Positions 7,676 to 15,494 of a DNA stretch of 16,299 bases are shown here, piece after piece. The translations under genes were made by a program, and so were the position numbers. The notes under the pieces are model-generated. The model saw only the letters and a list, made by a program, of their open reading frames with translations. It was not told the origin of the DNA and made no database searches. Source of the stretch: Bacteroidales bacterium UBA1208 (GTDB lineage: Bacteria; Bacteroidota; Bacteroidia; Bacteroidales; P3); contig DBXQ01000005.1 of assembly GCA_002309955.1 (NCBI GenBank), positions 10,048 to 26,346 of the forward strand, read 5' to 3'. Position 1 is the first letter of the stretch; each line of letters opens with the position of its first letter.

Positions 7676-10261
7676 TTAACTGCATTTCGACCATCCGCAG
7701 TTCGGACAGCTCTTGCAGCCGCCGGTGTAGATGATTTTCCCTCCGCAGTCGGGACAGGTCTCGCCGGTCTCGGTGCCGTCTTTGATGTAGCGTTTCAGGG
7801 CACGGGCCACACCGTTGGACCATGTGGTGATGCTGTCCACATCAAAGTTCAATTTGCCAATCAGGTCTACCACATTGGGTATGGGCATACCGTGTCGCAG
7901 GATTCCGCTGATGAGCTTGGCATAATTCCAGTACTCTTTCTTGAACATGCGCGACAGACCTTCCATAGTTACGTGGTAGCCGTCTTGGTCAAGGAATTGG
8001 AAGTCATAGCGGGCGTGCTCGTCTCCTTTTTCTTTGACACGTATCACCCATCCTTTCTCCACCCATTTGGGCAGGACGAAGTTCTCTGCACGACCAGTAA
8101 AGATTTCATATGGACGATGTTCGTACATGCCCACCACGGCAATCCAGTCCTCCTTCTCGTTCTTGAAACGAACCACCTCGGCTTCCAGTTTCTTGGGACG
8201 TTTGGGTGCCTTGTTTTCGTTAAACTCGTTGTCATTGCAGTTCTTGCTCTCGCTTTTCGACACAAGTACGCCGTGGCGCGATCCGTCGCGATAGATGGTG
8301 CATCCCTTGCAACCCGACTCCCATGCCGTCTGATAGATTGTGCTTACTATTTCTTCCGAAGTCTCCTTCGGGATGTTGACGGTGACGCTGATGGAGTGAT
8401 CCACCCATTTCTGTATGGCTCCCTGCATCTTCACTTTGTTCACCCAGTCGATGTCGGCCGAGGTGGCTTTGTGGTATGGCGATTGGGCTATGAGACGATC
8501 TATTTCTTTGTCGTCCATTTTGTCGATCTGTTCCATGCTGTACCCTTTCAACTTCAGCCATACGATAAATTTGGGATGCAGCACGTTGTATTCCTCAAAG
8601 TAGTCGCCGTTTTCGTCTTTGACCACTTTGTGTTTCGAGGAGTCTTTGTCGTTGGGGTTGATTTTCTTGCGGCGTTTATAGCTCACCAAGAACACGGGTT
8701 CGATACCCGATGTGGTCTGTGTGCAGATGCTCACGGTGCCTGTAGGGGCAATGGTAAGCAGGGCGATGTTGCGGCGTCCGTTCTGCACCATCTCGGCGTA
8801 AAGTTTCGGGTCGGCTTCGGCCAGACGTTGGATGAAAGGATTCAACTTTTCGCGGTTGGCGTCGTAGAGGGGGAAACTGCCACGCTCTTTGGCCATGGTC
8901 ACCGACGAGCCGTAAGCCGCGCAGGCCAAAGTACGCTGCACCTTCACGGCAAACTCTGTCGCCTCGTCGCTCCCGTAGCGCAGCCCCATGGCGGCAAGCA
9001 TGTCGCCCTCAGCGGTAATGCCCAAACCGGTTCTGCGGCCTTCCAGGCACTTCATCTTGATGTTAAGCCACAGGTTGCGTTCCACACTCTTGATGTCGTC
9101 GCTCTCGGGGTCGCTGTCTATCTTGGCCAAAATCTTGTTCACCTTCTCTAACTCAAGGTCGATGAGGTCGTCCATCAGACGCTGGGCTTTGGTTATATGA
9201 TCGCGGAACTTGTCGAAATTGAAAGTAGCTTCAGGGGTGAAGGGGTTGTCGACATAACTGTACAGGTTTACAGCTATCAGACGGCAGCTGTCGTATGGGC
9301 ACAGCGGAATCTCTCCACAGGGATTGGTGGAGACGGTGCGGTAGCCAAAATCGGCATAGCAGTCGGGCACACTCTCGCGCAGAATGGTGTCCCAGAACAG
9401 CACGCCTGGCTCTGCCGAAGCCCATGCATTGTGGATAATCTTGTTCCAAAGCTTGCGGGCATCGATTTCCTGGCGTACCATAGGCTTGGACGAGTCGACA
9501 GGGTATTGCTGCACAAAGGGCTTCCCGTCGCGCACGCAACGCATGAATTCGTCGGTGATTTTAACGCTCACATTGGCACCCGTAATCTTCCCTTGCTCCA
9601 GCTTGGCATCGATAAACTGCTCTGCATTGGGGTGCTTGATGCTAATGCTCAGCATCAAGGCACCGCGACGGCCGCCTTGGGCCACCTCTCGGGTGGTGTT
9701 GCTGTAACGCTCCATGAAAGGCACAATGCCCGTCGAAGTCAATGCGCTGTTCTTCACGGGGCTTCCGCTGGGACGGATATGTGTCAAGTCATGACCCACA
9801 CCGCCGCGCCGTTTCATCAGCTGCACCTGCTCCTGGTCTATCTTCATAATGCCGCCATACGAGTCGCTGCTCCCGCTATTGCCAATCACAAAACAGTTCG
9901 ACAGCGACACTACCTGGAAGTTGTTGCCTATGCCCGACATGGGACTCCCCTGAGGAATGACATAGCGGAAATCTTTCAGCAATTCATAGATGGTCTCCTC
10001 CGACATGGGGTTGGGGTAGTTGTTCTCTATGCGGGCAAACTCCGACGCCAAGCGATGGTGCATCATGTCGGGGTTCAATTCATAGATTTTGTCTTCGTCG
10101 CGCAGGGCATATTTATTCATCCACACATTGGCCGCAAGTTCGTCTCCTCCAAAGTATTCAATAGACGATTTCATAATCTCGTCGGGCTTGTACTGAGTAT
10201 ACGTCTTTGGTCTAATGTGTTGATTATCACTACCAAAATCTAAAAACATGTCGGACTGCAT
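7676..10261 (-). CDS. nrdJ: Adenosylcobalamin-dependent (class II) ribonucleotide reductase
   Basis: Reduces ribonucleotides to deoxyribonucleotides in the cytoplasm using adenosylcobalamin as radical source, so it needs neither oxygen nor a separate radical subunit. Numbered from the upstream ATG at 10315 (879 aa), it has SLSNC (C141), the active-site loop NPCGEI with thiyl-radical C333, and a second Cys exactly 11 residues later (C344). C141 and C344 would be the redox pair by family analogy. APTGT is at 523-527. A C-terminal cysteine cluster (CPDCGG at 854-859, then C867, C870, C873 and C878) resembles the zinc-ribbon and reducing tail of this family. No N-terminal ATP-cone is evident. I chose ATG 10261 (MQSDMFLDFG) because the 18 residues before it are basic and look unconserved; ATG 10315 cannot be excluded. 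It is a single-gene unit with its own terminator. I saw no cobalamin riboswitch upstream. Confidence 0.95.
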   Translation of the reverse strand: MQSDMFLDFGSDNQHIRPKTYTQYKPDEIMKSSIEYFGGDELAANVWMNKYALRDEDKIYELNPDMMHHRLASEFARIENNYPNPMSEETIYELLKDFRYVIPQGSPMSGIGNNFQVVSLSNCFVIGNSGSSDSYGGIMKIDQEQVQLMKRRGGVGHDLTHIRPSGSPVKNSALTSTGIVPFMERYSNTTREVAQGGRRGALMLSISIKHPNAEQFIDAKLEQGKITGANVSVKITDEFMRCVRDGKPFVQQYPVDSSKPMVRQEIDARKLWNKIIHNAWASAEPGVLFWDTILRESVPDCYADFGYRTVSTNPCGEIPLCPYDSCRLIAVNLYSYVDNPFTPEATFNFDKFRDHITKAQRLMDDLIDLELEKVNKILAKIDSDPESDDIKSVERNLWLNIKMKCLEGRRTGLGITAEGDMLAAMGLRYGSDEATEFAVKVQRTLACAAYGSSVTMAKERGSFPLYDANREKLNPFIQRLAEADPKLYAEMVQNGRRNIALLTIAPTGTVSICTQTTSGIEPVFLVSYKRRKKINPNDKDSSKHKVVKDENGDYFEEYNVLHPKFIVWLKLKGYSMEQIDKMDDKEIDRLIAQSPYHKATSADIDWVNKVKMQGAIQKWVDHSISVTVNIPKETSEEIVSTIYQTAWESGCKGCTIYRDGSRHGVLVSKSESKNCNDNEFNENKAPKRPKKLEAEVVRFKNEKEDWIAVVGMYEHRPYEIFTGRAENFVLPKWVEKGWVIRVKEKGDEHARYDFQFLDQDGYHVTMEGLSRMFKKEYWNYAKLISGILRHGMPIPNVVDLIGKLNFDVDSITTWSNGVARALKRYIKDGTETGETCPDCGGKIIYTGGCKSCPNCGWSKCS

Positions 10262-10330
10262 AGGTGTTTTTCTTTGTAAGTTTGACAATAACAAATGATT
10301 ACTGCGATGACGCATTTTTCTTTCAGACTG

Positions 10331-10349
10331 CTAAAGTACACAATACTTT
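10331..10349 (-). promoter_or_regulatory. Probable nrdJ promoter with overlapping inverted repeat
   Basis: The minus strand reads TACTTTAG at 10331-10338, one base off TAnnTTTG. An inverted repeat, AAAGTA (10333-10338) and TACTTT (10344-10349) with a 5-bp centre, overlaps this box. It could be an operator, but it does not match a regulator site I can name; the NrdR box consensus is different. Transcription from here would give a leader of about 64 nt to ATG 10261, or only about 10 nt to ATG 10315. Confidence 0.4.
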
Positions 10350-10455
10350 TTTTATATCATGAAATGAGTTATCAACAGACCCTATGAAAAATGGTTTATC
10401 GCGTTGTAGTACAATCGATAATGTGATAATAAAGCGCTTTCGTCGAACAAAAAGG

Positions 10456-10467
10456 GGAGTCAACTCC
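10456..10467. promoter_or_regulatory. Small inverted repeat upstream of the lipoprotein promoter
   Basis: GGAGTCAACTCC has perfect 5-bp arms (GGAGT/ACTCC) around CA. It lies about 21 bp upstream of the -7 box at 10489, where an activator or repressor could sit. No known site is recognised and chance is a fair alternative. Confidence 0.2.
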
Positions 10468-10488
10468 GGCGGTGTCGGGAATAATGTG

Positions 10489-10496
10489 TATCTTTG
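10489..10496 (+). promoter_or_regulatory. -7 box for the small lipoprotein gene
   Basis: TATCTTTG matches TAnnTTTG exactly and lies 23 bp before ATG 10520. A start site near 10500-10503 would give a leader of about 20 nt and exclude the upstream TTG at 10505. No clear -33 TTTG is visible at the usual spacing. Confidence 0.6.
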
Positions 10497-10519
10497 CATG
10501 ATTTTTGGAACATCAATAT

Positions 10520-10978
10520 ATGAAACACAAACTCTTTTTTCTTTTGACAGTCTTGGCGGGGTCCATGTTGCCGGTCGCCTGCAATATGAATTCCGCCAAC
10601 GGGGAGCAGGGTATTGCCGAGATGGATAAACCGGATGACTCTGTCCAATGGGACAGGTTCTACAGGGATAGCACACGCAATTATCTCTTGTTGGTGAAGT
10701 GGATTGGTGACACAGTGATTCAGTTCGACTACCGGGTGGGCGGCCCATGTGACTACCGCTATATATGCGACACAGCGGTGGACAAGTATGGCTGGATAGG
10801 ATGCGAGTTTATCGAGTCGGGCGACAGCCTCCTTCCAGCGCACGAATACTTGTATGAGGGCAGCCCCTTCCTCGGCATCCGCATCAGCATGGAAAACGAC
10901 AACATCGCAAAGGTGGTCTCCGACTCCAGTTATTGGTCCAGCCCAATGCTCATCCATGAGGAACCTGTAGCCATGTAA
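10520..10978 (+). CDS. Small putative lipoprotein of unknown function
   Basis: I do not recognise the family. The 152-residue product starts MKHKLFFLLTVLAGSM and reaches a cysteine at residue 21 (LPVAC). This fits a lipoprotein signal peptide, although Pro at -3 is unusual, so lipidation is likely but not certain. The mature part is acidic, rich in Asp, Ser and Tyr, and has three further Cys (in GGPCDYRYICD and GWIGCEF) that could form disulphides outside the cytoplasm. No enzyme motif, repeat or membrane segment is seen after the signal. ATG 10520 is chosen over TTG 10505 because it starts the signal peptide and leaves a sensible leader after the -7 box. It is divergent from nrdJ and appears monocistronic. 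The opposite-strand frame has no signal peptide or family features. Confidence 0.72.
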   Translation: MKHKLFFLLTVLAGSMLPVACNMNSANGEQGIAEMDKPDDSVQWDRFYRDSTRNYLLLVKWIGDTVIQFDYRVGGPCDYRYICDTAVDKYGWIGCEFIESGDSLLPAHEYLYEGSPFLGIRISMENDNIAKVVSDSSYWSSPMLIHEEPVAM

Positions 10979-11122
10979 CCCCCTTGGCTTCGTCGCAGTC
11001 CGTACGCTATCGGCTCCTTCACCTATCGGGGCATCAACCTGTTTCTGATGTCCTTCCCGCCCGCTTTCCCCGCTCCGTCTTCATCATACGATGTATCCTT
11101 ATACCATCAGTTCTCCTTTTGT

Positions 11123-11155
11123 GATGGGAGAACGATGGGAGAACGATGGGAGAAC
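11123..11155. repeat. Three exact tandem copies of an 11-bp unit
   Basis: GATGGGAGAAC occurs three times head-to-tail without mismatch, at 11123-11133, 11134-11144 and 11145-11155. Upstream, TCAGTTCTCC (11107-11116) is the exact reverse complement of GGAGAACTGA (11149-11158), giving a 10-bp stem with the third copy. The TTCTCC core can also pair with the GGAGAA of the first and second copies, so alternative hairpins are possible. Confidence 0.85.
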
Positions 11156-11182
11156 TGAGGACTAACGAGCAAGACAGCATCG

Positions 11183-11200
11183 GTCGGGCAGCAGCCCGGC
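11183..11200. other. GC-rich hairpin
   Basis: GTCGGGC (11183-11189) pairs with GCCCGGC (11194-11200) across an AGCA loop, with one G-T wobble. There is no T-run after it, so I do not call it a terminator. Confidence 0.4.
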
Positions 11201-11310
11201 AACAGACAACACATTGCCTAACCAACACCATAACACATTCAAAATAATTGTCCGCATCAGTTTGTGTGTTAAAAACAGCCCCTAAACGGCTCTGATTGAA
11301 AAAAAAGTCG

Positions 11311-11318
11311 TATCTTTG
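11311..11318 (+). promoter_or_regulatory. -7 box for the restriction operon
   Basis: TATCTTTG matches TAnnTTTG exactly. It overlaps the TTG codon (11316-11318) that begins the open frame of hsdR, so that TTG would lie upstream of the transcript start and cannot be the translation start if this promoter is used. An A8 run (11299-11306) sits just upstream. Confidence 0.6.
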
Positions 11319-14300
11319 CAGATTGTAACATATAATGTTTACCATTTGGAAAAGAACATAGAAAATAGATTCATTGAAAGACTCTGTACTGAACAAAAGT
11401 ACATCTATCGTGATGATATTCACGATAGAGCAAGTCTTGAGCGCAATTTCAGAGAGAAATTTCAGGCATTGAATAAGGTTCATCTGACGGATGCGGAGTT
11501 TACCCGATTGATGGAGGAATTAACCAATTCAGATGTCTATGTATCCTCTAAAAAGTTGCGTGAACGAAATACTTTCATGCGCGAAGACGGCACACCTCTT
11601 CAGTACACATTAGTCAATATCAAGGACTGGTGCAAAAATGACTATGAGGTTATTCATCAGTTACGGATGAACACTCGATATAGTTCACATCGGTATGATG
11701 TTATCCTGCTTATTAATGGTTTGCCTCTCGTACAGATTGAATTGAAAACGCTTGACGTCAGCCCTCGTCGTGCTATGCAGCAGATTGTCGACTACAAGAA
11801 TGACGTTGGCAATGGCTATACCAATTCGCTGCTCTGCTTTATGCAGATGTTTGTTGTCAGCAATCAAACAAACACGTATTACTTTGCCAATAACAACAAA
11901 GCTCACTTTAATTTCAATGCTGCCGAGAATTATCTGCCAGTCTATCAGTGGGCCGACGCAGAAAACAAGAAGATAACCAATCTTGACGATTTTAGGGAAG
12001 CGTTCTTGTCCAAATGCAAATTGGGCGAGATGATTAGCCGTTATATGGTGCTGGTGGCCAGCGAGCAGAAAATTTTGATGATGCGCCCATACCAGATATA
12101 TGCCGTAAAGGCCATTATGGAGCGCATCAAGGAAAACAGCGGTAACGGCTATATATGGCATACAACAGGCAGTGGCAAAACCCTTACGTCATTCAAGGCA
12201 TCGATATTATTGAAAGACAACCCCGAAATAGACAAGTGTCTGTTTGTAGTGGACCGCAAAGACCTTGACCGACAGACACGTGAGGAGTTCAACAGGTTTC
12301 AAGAAGGTTGCGTCGAGGAAAACACCAATACCGATGCACTTGTGCGGAGAATGTTGTCAGAGGATTATTCCGACAAGATTATCGTCACTACTATTCAAAA
12401 GCTGGGCATTGCTTTAGACCCCCAGAACCGTCGCAACTACAAAGAACGGCTCTTGCCCATTCGCGATATGCGGATGGTGTTCATATTCGATGAGTGCCAC
12501 CGTTCCCAGTTCGGTGAAAACCACAAAGCCATCAAGGAATTCTTCCCAAATTCCCAACTGTTCGGTTTCACCGGGACTCCTATCTTTGAGCAGAACGCAG
12601 CCTACACCCAAATTAACGGAGAGGAGGCTCGTTACAAAACTACCGATGATGTCTTCCAAAAGTTACTGCACGCCTACACCATCACCCACGCTATCGACGA
12701 CAGAAACGTGCTACGTTTCCACGTGGACTACTTCAAGCCTGGCGACGACGATGTCAGCGCTATGGGAATTGTGAAAAAGCAAGCCATCGTGAGGACAATA
12801 CTTCAAAAACACGACCACGCAACTAACGAGCGGCGTTTCAATGCCCTCTTTGCCACAGGTTCTATCAACGAGGCTATTGAATATTACCACCTGTTCAAGC
12901 AGATGCAGGCAGATAAGCAATCTGAGGATAAAACATACGAGCTATTAAATATCGCCTGTGTGTTCACCCCACCTGCCGAAGGCAATCGTGATATCATGCA
13001 GATTCAGGAAGACCTCCAGCAGGAACGCTTGGACAACGAGAAGGAACCCGACCAGAAAAAGGCAGCACTGAAGTCCATTATCAACGACTACAACGTGCAG
13101 TTTGGTACCAGCCATTCCGTTGATGAGTTTGATACCTATTACCAAGACGTTCAGAAGCGCATCAAAGACCAGAAATACACTAACCAGGACTATCCTCACG
13201 AGAACAAAATCGACATCACCATCGTGGTGGACATGCTGTTGACTGGCTTTGATTCGAAGTATTTGAACACGCTCTATGTTGACAAGAACCTGAAGTATCA
13301 CAGCCTTGTACAGGCCTTCTCTCGAACTAACCGTATTCTGAATGACACAAAACCCTATGGCAACATCCTTGATTTTCGAGGACAGCAGGCTGCCGTCGAC
13401 GAGGCCATTGCGTTGTTCTCTGGCGAGACGGATGGCGAAAAAGCCCGTCAGGTTTGGCTTGTTGAGCCAGCTTCGGTCATCAAGGCCAAGTTTTATGAAG
13501 CCATCAAGAACTTGCGCAATTTTATGAATCAGTTCGACTTGGCCTTTGATGCGTCCGAAGTGGCCAACCTGAAAGGGGATGATGCCAAAGCCGGATTCAT
13601 AAATTACTTCAAGGAAGTTCAGCGTTATAAGACCCAGTTGGACCAGTACACCGATCTTATGACGACCAATGGCGATGCAAGCCCGATGGGTGTTTCTGAG
13701 GCTGCCGAAGAATACGGATTCTCTGACAATGATATGCGGGCTTTCCGTGGGGCATACCTCGACCTTGCCAAACAGTTGAAGACAAAACGAGAGAAGAAAG
13801 ACTCCGTCATTTCTACGGAAGTTGAGGATTTGGACTTCGAATTTGTTCTGTTTGCGTCAGCCTTGATTGACTACGACTACATTATGGAGCTTATCACCCG
13901 CTATGTGGGTGCGCCATCTGTGCAGAAGATGACCAAGGAGCAGTTGGTGAATCTGATTTGCTCCAGCTCCAATCTGCTGGATGAACGAGAGGATATCATC
14001 GACTATATCGACGACTTGGACGCCAAGGGCGTAAACGGCAAGACCACAAAGGAGATAGAGCAAGGATATGAACACTTCAAGAAAGACAAGTTCACCAAAG
14101 CGATAGTCTCTATTGCAGAAAAGCATAATCTGAACAAAGATGCAGTACAGTCTTTTGTCAACGAGATTGTAGATAAGTGTATCTTTGACGGAGAAAAACT
14201 CTACGACCTGATTGCACCATTGGAGTTGGGTTGGAAAGACCGTGCACGCAAGGAAGAGGAACTGATGAAAGACCTGATACCCTTGTTGAAACGAATGGCC

Positions 14301-14342
14301 AACGGCCAGAAGATTTCTGGGCTTTCGGTTTACGAAGACTAG
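11316..14342 (+). CDS. hsdR: Type I restriction enzyme, endonuclease/translocase subunit HsdR
   Basis: Motor and nuclease of a type I restriction-modification complex. With HsdM and HsdS it translocates DNA from an unmodified target and cuts at a distance. Residue numbers run from 11316. The N-terminal nuclease domain has D128 (RYDVILLINGLPLVQIELK) with E142 and K144, the PD-(D/E)XK core. The SF2 helicase motor has Walker A TTGSGKT (283-289), DECH (392-395), TGTP (419-422), LLTGFD (641-646) and QAFSRTNRI (666-674). A helical C-terminal region follows. At about 1,000 residues it is full length for the family, with no internal stop. The coordinates give the outer limit of the open frame, because the true start is unresolved: TTG 11316 overlaps the promoter box, there is no in-frame ATG before codon 66 (11511), and TTG 11346 is an alternative. 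The conserved-looking YHLEKNIENRF lies before any ATG. yhcG starts 15 bp after its stop, so the two are probably cotranscribed. Confidence 0.93.
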   Translation: MQIVTYNVYHLEKNIENRFIERLCTEQKYIYRDDIHDRASLERNFREKFQALNKVHLTDAEFTRLMEELTNSDVYVSSKKLRERNTFMREDGTPLQYTLVNIKDWCKNDYEVIHQLRMNTRYSSHRYDVILLINGLPLVQIELKTLDVSPRRAMQQIVDYKNDVGNGYTNSLLCFMQMFVVSNQTNTYYFANNNKAHFNFNAAENYLPVYQWADAENKKITNLDDFREAFLSKCKLGEMISRYMVLVASEQKILMMRPYQIYAVKAIMERIKENSGNGYIWHTTGSGKTLTSFKASILLKDNPEIDKCLFVVDRKDLDRQTREEFNRFQEGCVEENTNTDALVRRMLSEDYSDKIIVTTIQKLGIALDPQNRRNYKERLLPIRDMRMVFIFDECHRSQFGENHKAIKEFFPNSQLFGFTGTPIFEQNAAYTQINGEEARYKTTDDVFQKLLHAYTITHAIDDRNVLRFHVDYFKPGDDDVSAMGIVKKQAIVRTILQKHDHATNERRFNALFATGSINEAIEYYHLFKQMQADKQSEDKTYELLNIACVFTPPAEGNRDIMQIQEDLQQERLDNEKEPDQKKAALKSIINDYNVQFGTSHSVDEFDTYYQDVQKRIKDQKYTNQDYPHENKIDITIVVDMLLTGFDSKYLNTLYVDKNLKYHSLVQAFSRTNRILNDTKPYGNILDFRGQQAAVDEAIALFSGETDGEKARQVWLVEPASVIKAKFYEAIKNLRNFMNQFDLAFDASEVANLKGDDAKAGFINYFKEVQRYKTQLDQYTDLMTTNGDASPMGVSEAAEEYGFSDNDMRAFRGAYLDLAKQLKTKREKKDSVISTEVEDLDFEFVLFASALIDYDYIMELITRYVGAPSVQKMTKEQLVNLICSSSNLLDEREDIIDYIDDLDAKGVNGKTTKEIEQGYEHFKKDKFTKAIVSIAEKHNLNKDAVQSFVNEIVDKCIFDGEKLYDLIAPLELGWKDRARKEEELMKDLIPLLKRMANGQKISGLSVYED

Positions 14343-14357
14343 ATAATTAAGAGAAAT

Positions 14358-15494
14358 ATGGGAAAGTCAATAAACATATTGGACAAGGACTATACCCAAT
14401 GGGTAAAGGAACTAAGTCTGCGTTATCGTAGAAGCCAGATTAAAGCTGCGGTGAAAGTAAACCAGGAGATGCTCATTTTCTATTGGGAACTGGGTAGGGA
14501 TATTGTTGTGATGAAGGCGGAGAGCCGTTGGGGAAGTGGATTTATGAAAAACCTGAGCAGGGATTTGAAGGAGGTAAATCCAGGAGCAACATGTTTTTCC
14601 GAGACAAATCTACTGTATATGAAGAACTTCTATCTGCTATATCAGCCCTATACTCAAATTGCTCCACAAGTTGAGGAGCAATTTACTCGGCAACTTGCTG
14701 AGCAATTCTATAGAGACGCAATTACTCCACAACTTGTGGAGCAAATACGAAACAACTTATTTTCCGTGCCATGGGGTCATCATCGTTTTATTATAGACAA
14801 GTGCAAAGATAATCCTCAGAAAGCCCTCTTCTACGTCCATCAGACTGTTGAGAATGGCTGGAGCCGGAATATGCTCCTTAACTTCCTTGACACCAACCTT
14901 TACGAACGCCAGGGAAAGGCGTTGACCAATTTTCAGCGTACACTTCCGGAGGAAACAAGCGACTTGGCCCAGGAGTTGACCAAAGACCCTTACGACTTCG
15001 CATTCACGGGGATAACCGAACGGTATAATGAGCGATTGTTAAAAGACAAGTTGCTGGGAAACATCACCCGCTTTTTGGTAGAACTGGGTACGGGATTTGC
15101 ATACGTCGGAAAGGAGTATCGGTTGTTGGTCGGCGAAAGAGAGCAATTCATAGACTTGCTTTTCTATAATCTGAACCTGTCGTGCTATGTGGTTGTAGAG
15201 GTAAAGATTGGCAAGTTCGAGTTTGCAGATGTGGGTCAATTGGGAGGGTATGTTGTTTCGTGCAATCATATCCTTCGCAAGGAGGGGCGTGACAATCCGA
15301 CTATCGGACTTCTTATATGTAAGGAAAAGGATCGTATTCAAGCCCAATATGCGTTGGAGTCCAGCAGCCAGCCCATTGGCATATCTGAATACGAATTGGA
15401 AAAATTCTATCCGGAAAAAGTGGAGGGAACCATCCCTGCCATCGAAGAAATCGAACAGAAATTGAAAGAAATAACCGATGGGAGCCTTGACTAA
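14358..15494 (+). CDS. yhcG: YhcG-family (DUF1016) PD-(D/E)XK nuclease
   Basis: Two-domain protein of the DUF1016/YhcG family, often found inside type I restriction loci; its exact role there is not established to my knowledge. The N-terminal domain (about 10-100) has the helical pattern IFYWELGRDIV and a W-GSGFMKNLSRDL motif. The C-terminal part opens with VPWGHH (137-142) and the conserved NGWSRNML and RQGKALTNFQRTLP. The nuclease core follows: D266 in FIDLLFY and E281-V-K283, so catalytic residues look intact. Between the domains lies a linker of three 8-residue repeats, APQVEEQF (102-109), TRQLAEQF (110-117) and TPQLVEQI (123-130). The repeats are separated by nothing and by YRDAI respectively, and are encoded by quasi-palindromic DNA. 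The length of 378 aa is normal for the family. It starts 15 bp after hsdR and its last 17 bp overlap hsdS, so translation is probably coupled. Confidence 0.9.
   Translation: MGKSINILDKDYTQWVKELSLRYRRSQIKAAVKVNQEMLIFYWELGRDIVVMKAESRWGSGFMKNLSRDLKEVNPGATCFSETNLLYMKNFYLLYQPYTQIAPQVEEQFTRQLAEQFYRDAITPQLVEQIRNNLFSVPWGHHRFIIDKCKDNPQKALFYVHQTVENGWSRNMLLNFLDTNLYERQGKALTNFQRTLPEETSDLAQELTKDPYDFAFTGITERYNERLLKDKLLGNITRFLVELGTGFAYVGKEYRLLVGEREQFIDLLFYNLNLSCYVVVEVKIGKFEFADVGQLGGYVVSCNHILRKEGRDNPTIGLLICKEKDRIQAQYALESSSQPIGISEYELEKFYPEKVEGTIPAIEEIEQKLKEITDGSLD
14661..14747 (+). repeat. Three 24-bp repeats, each containing a 17-bp quasi-palindrome, inside yhcG
   Basis: The 17-mers are CTCCACAAGTTGAGGAG (14662-14678), CTCGGCAACTTGCTGAG (14686-14702) and CTCCACAACTTGTGGAG (14725-14741). 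The third is a perfect 8-bp inverted repeat around one base; the first has one mismatch and the second one G-T pair. Spacings are 24 and 39 bp, both multiples of three, so the reading frame is kept. The first copy also sits in a larger hairpin with AATTGCTCC and GGAGCAATT arms. Confidence 0.85.

Larger units (their letters stand above)
10979..11310. other. Non-coding region between lipoprotein gene and restriction operon
   Basis: About 330 bp with no gene I can support. It holds a three-copy tandem 11-mer with a hairpin partner arm (11107-11158), a second GC-rich hairpin (11183-11200), and an A/T-richer 3' part ending in an A8 run (11299-11306) before the hsdR -7 box. The 5' part is more GC-rich than the 3' part. 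No clear U-tailed terminator follows the lipoprotein gene. Confidence 0.5.

Noticed and set aside
7892..9151. Long plus-strand open frame (419 codons) opposite nrdJ
   Set aside because: It is antisense to a well-supported enzyme gene and shows no recognisable domain; its composition is that of a codon shadow.
9197..10243. Plus-strand open frame (348 codons) opposite the 5' part of nrdJ
   Set aside because: Same reasoning: it mirrors conserved NrdJ codons and has no family features or promoter.
10262..10500. Possible cobalamin riboswitch upstream of the B12-dependent reductase
   Set aside because: I looked for a B12-box-like element and extended paired structure and saw none; the leader is too short from the inferred promoter.
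10460..10957. Minus-strand open frame opposite the lipoprotein gene
   Set aside because: The plus-strand reading has a signal peptide and a well-placed promoter; the minus-strand one has neither.
11299..11306. A8 run before the hsdR promoter as a promoter-spacing switch
   Set aside because: No convincing -33 element lies on the far side, so there is no spacing to change that I can show.
11034..11483. Minus-strand open frame across the hsdR promoter
   Set aside because: It overlaps the start of hsdR and the repeat region, has no family features, and runs through an exact -7 promoter box on the other strand.
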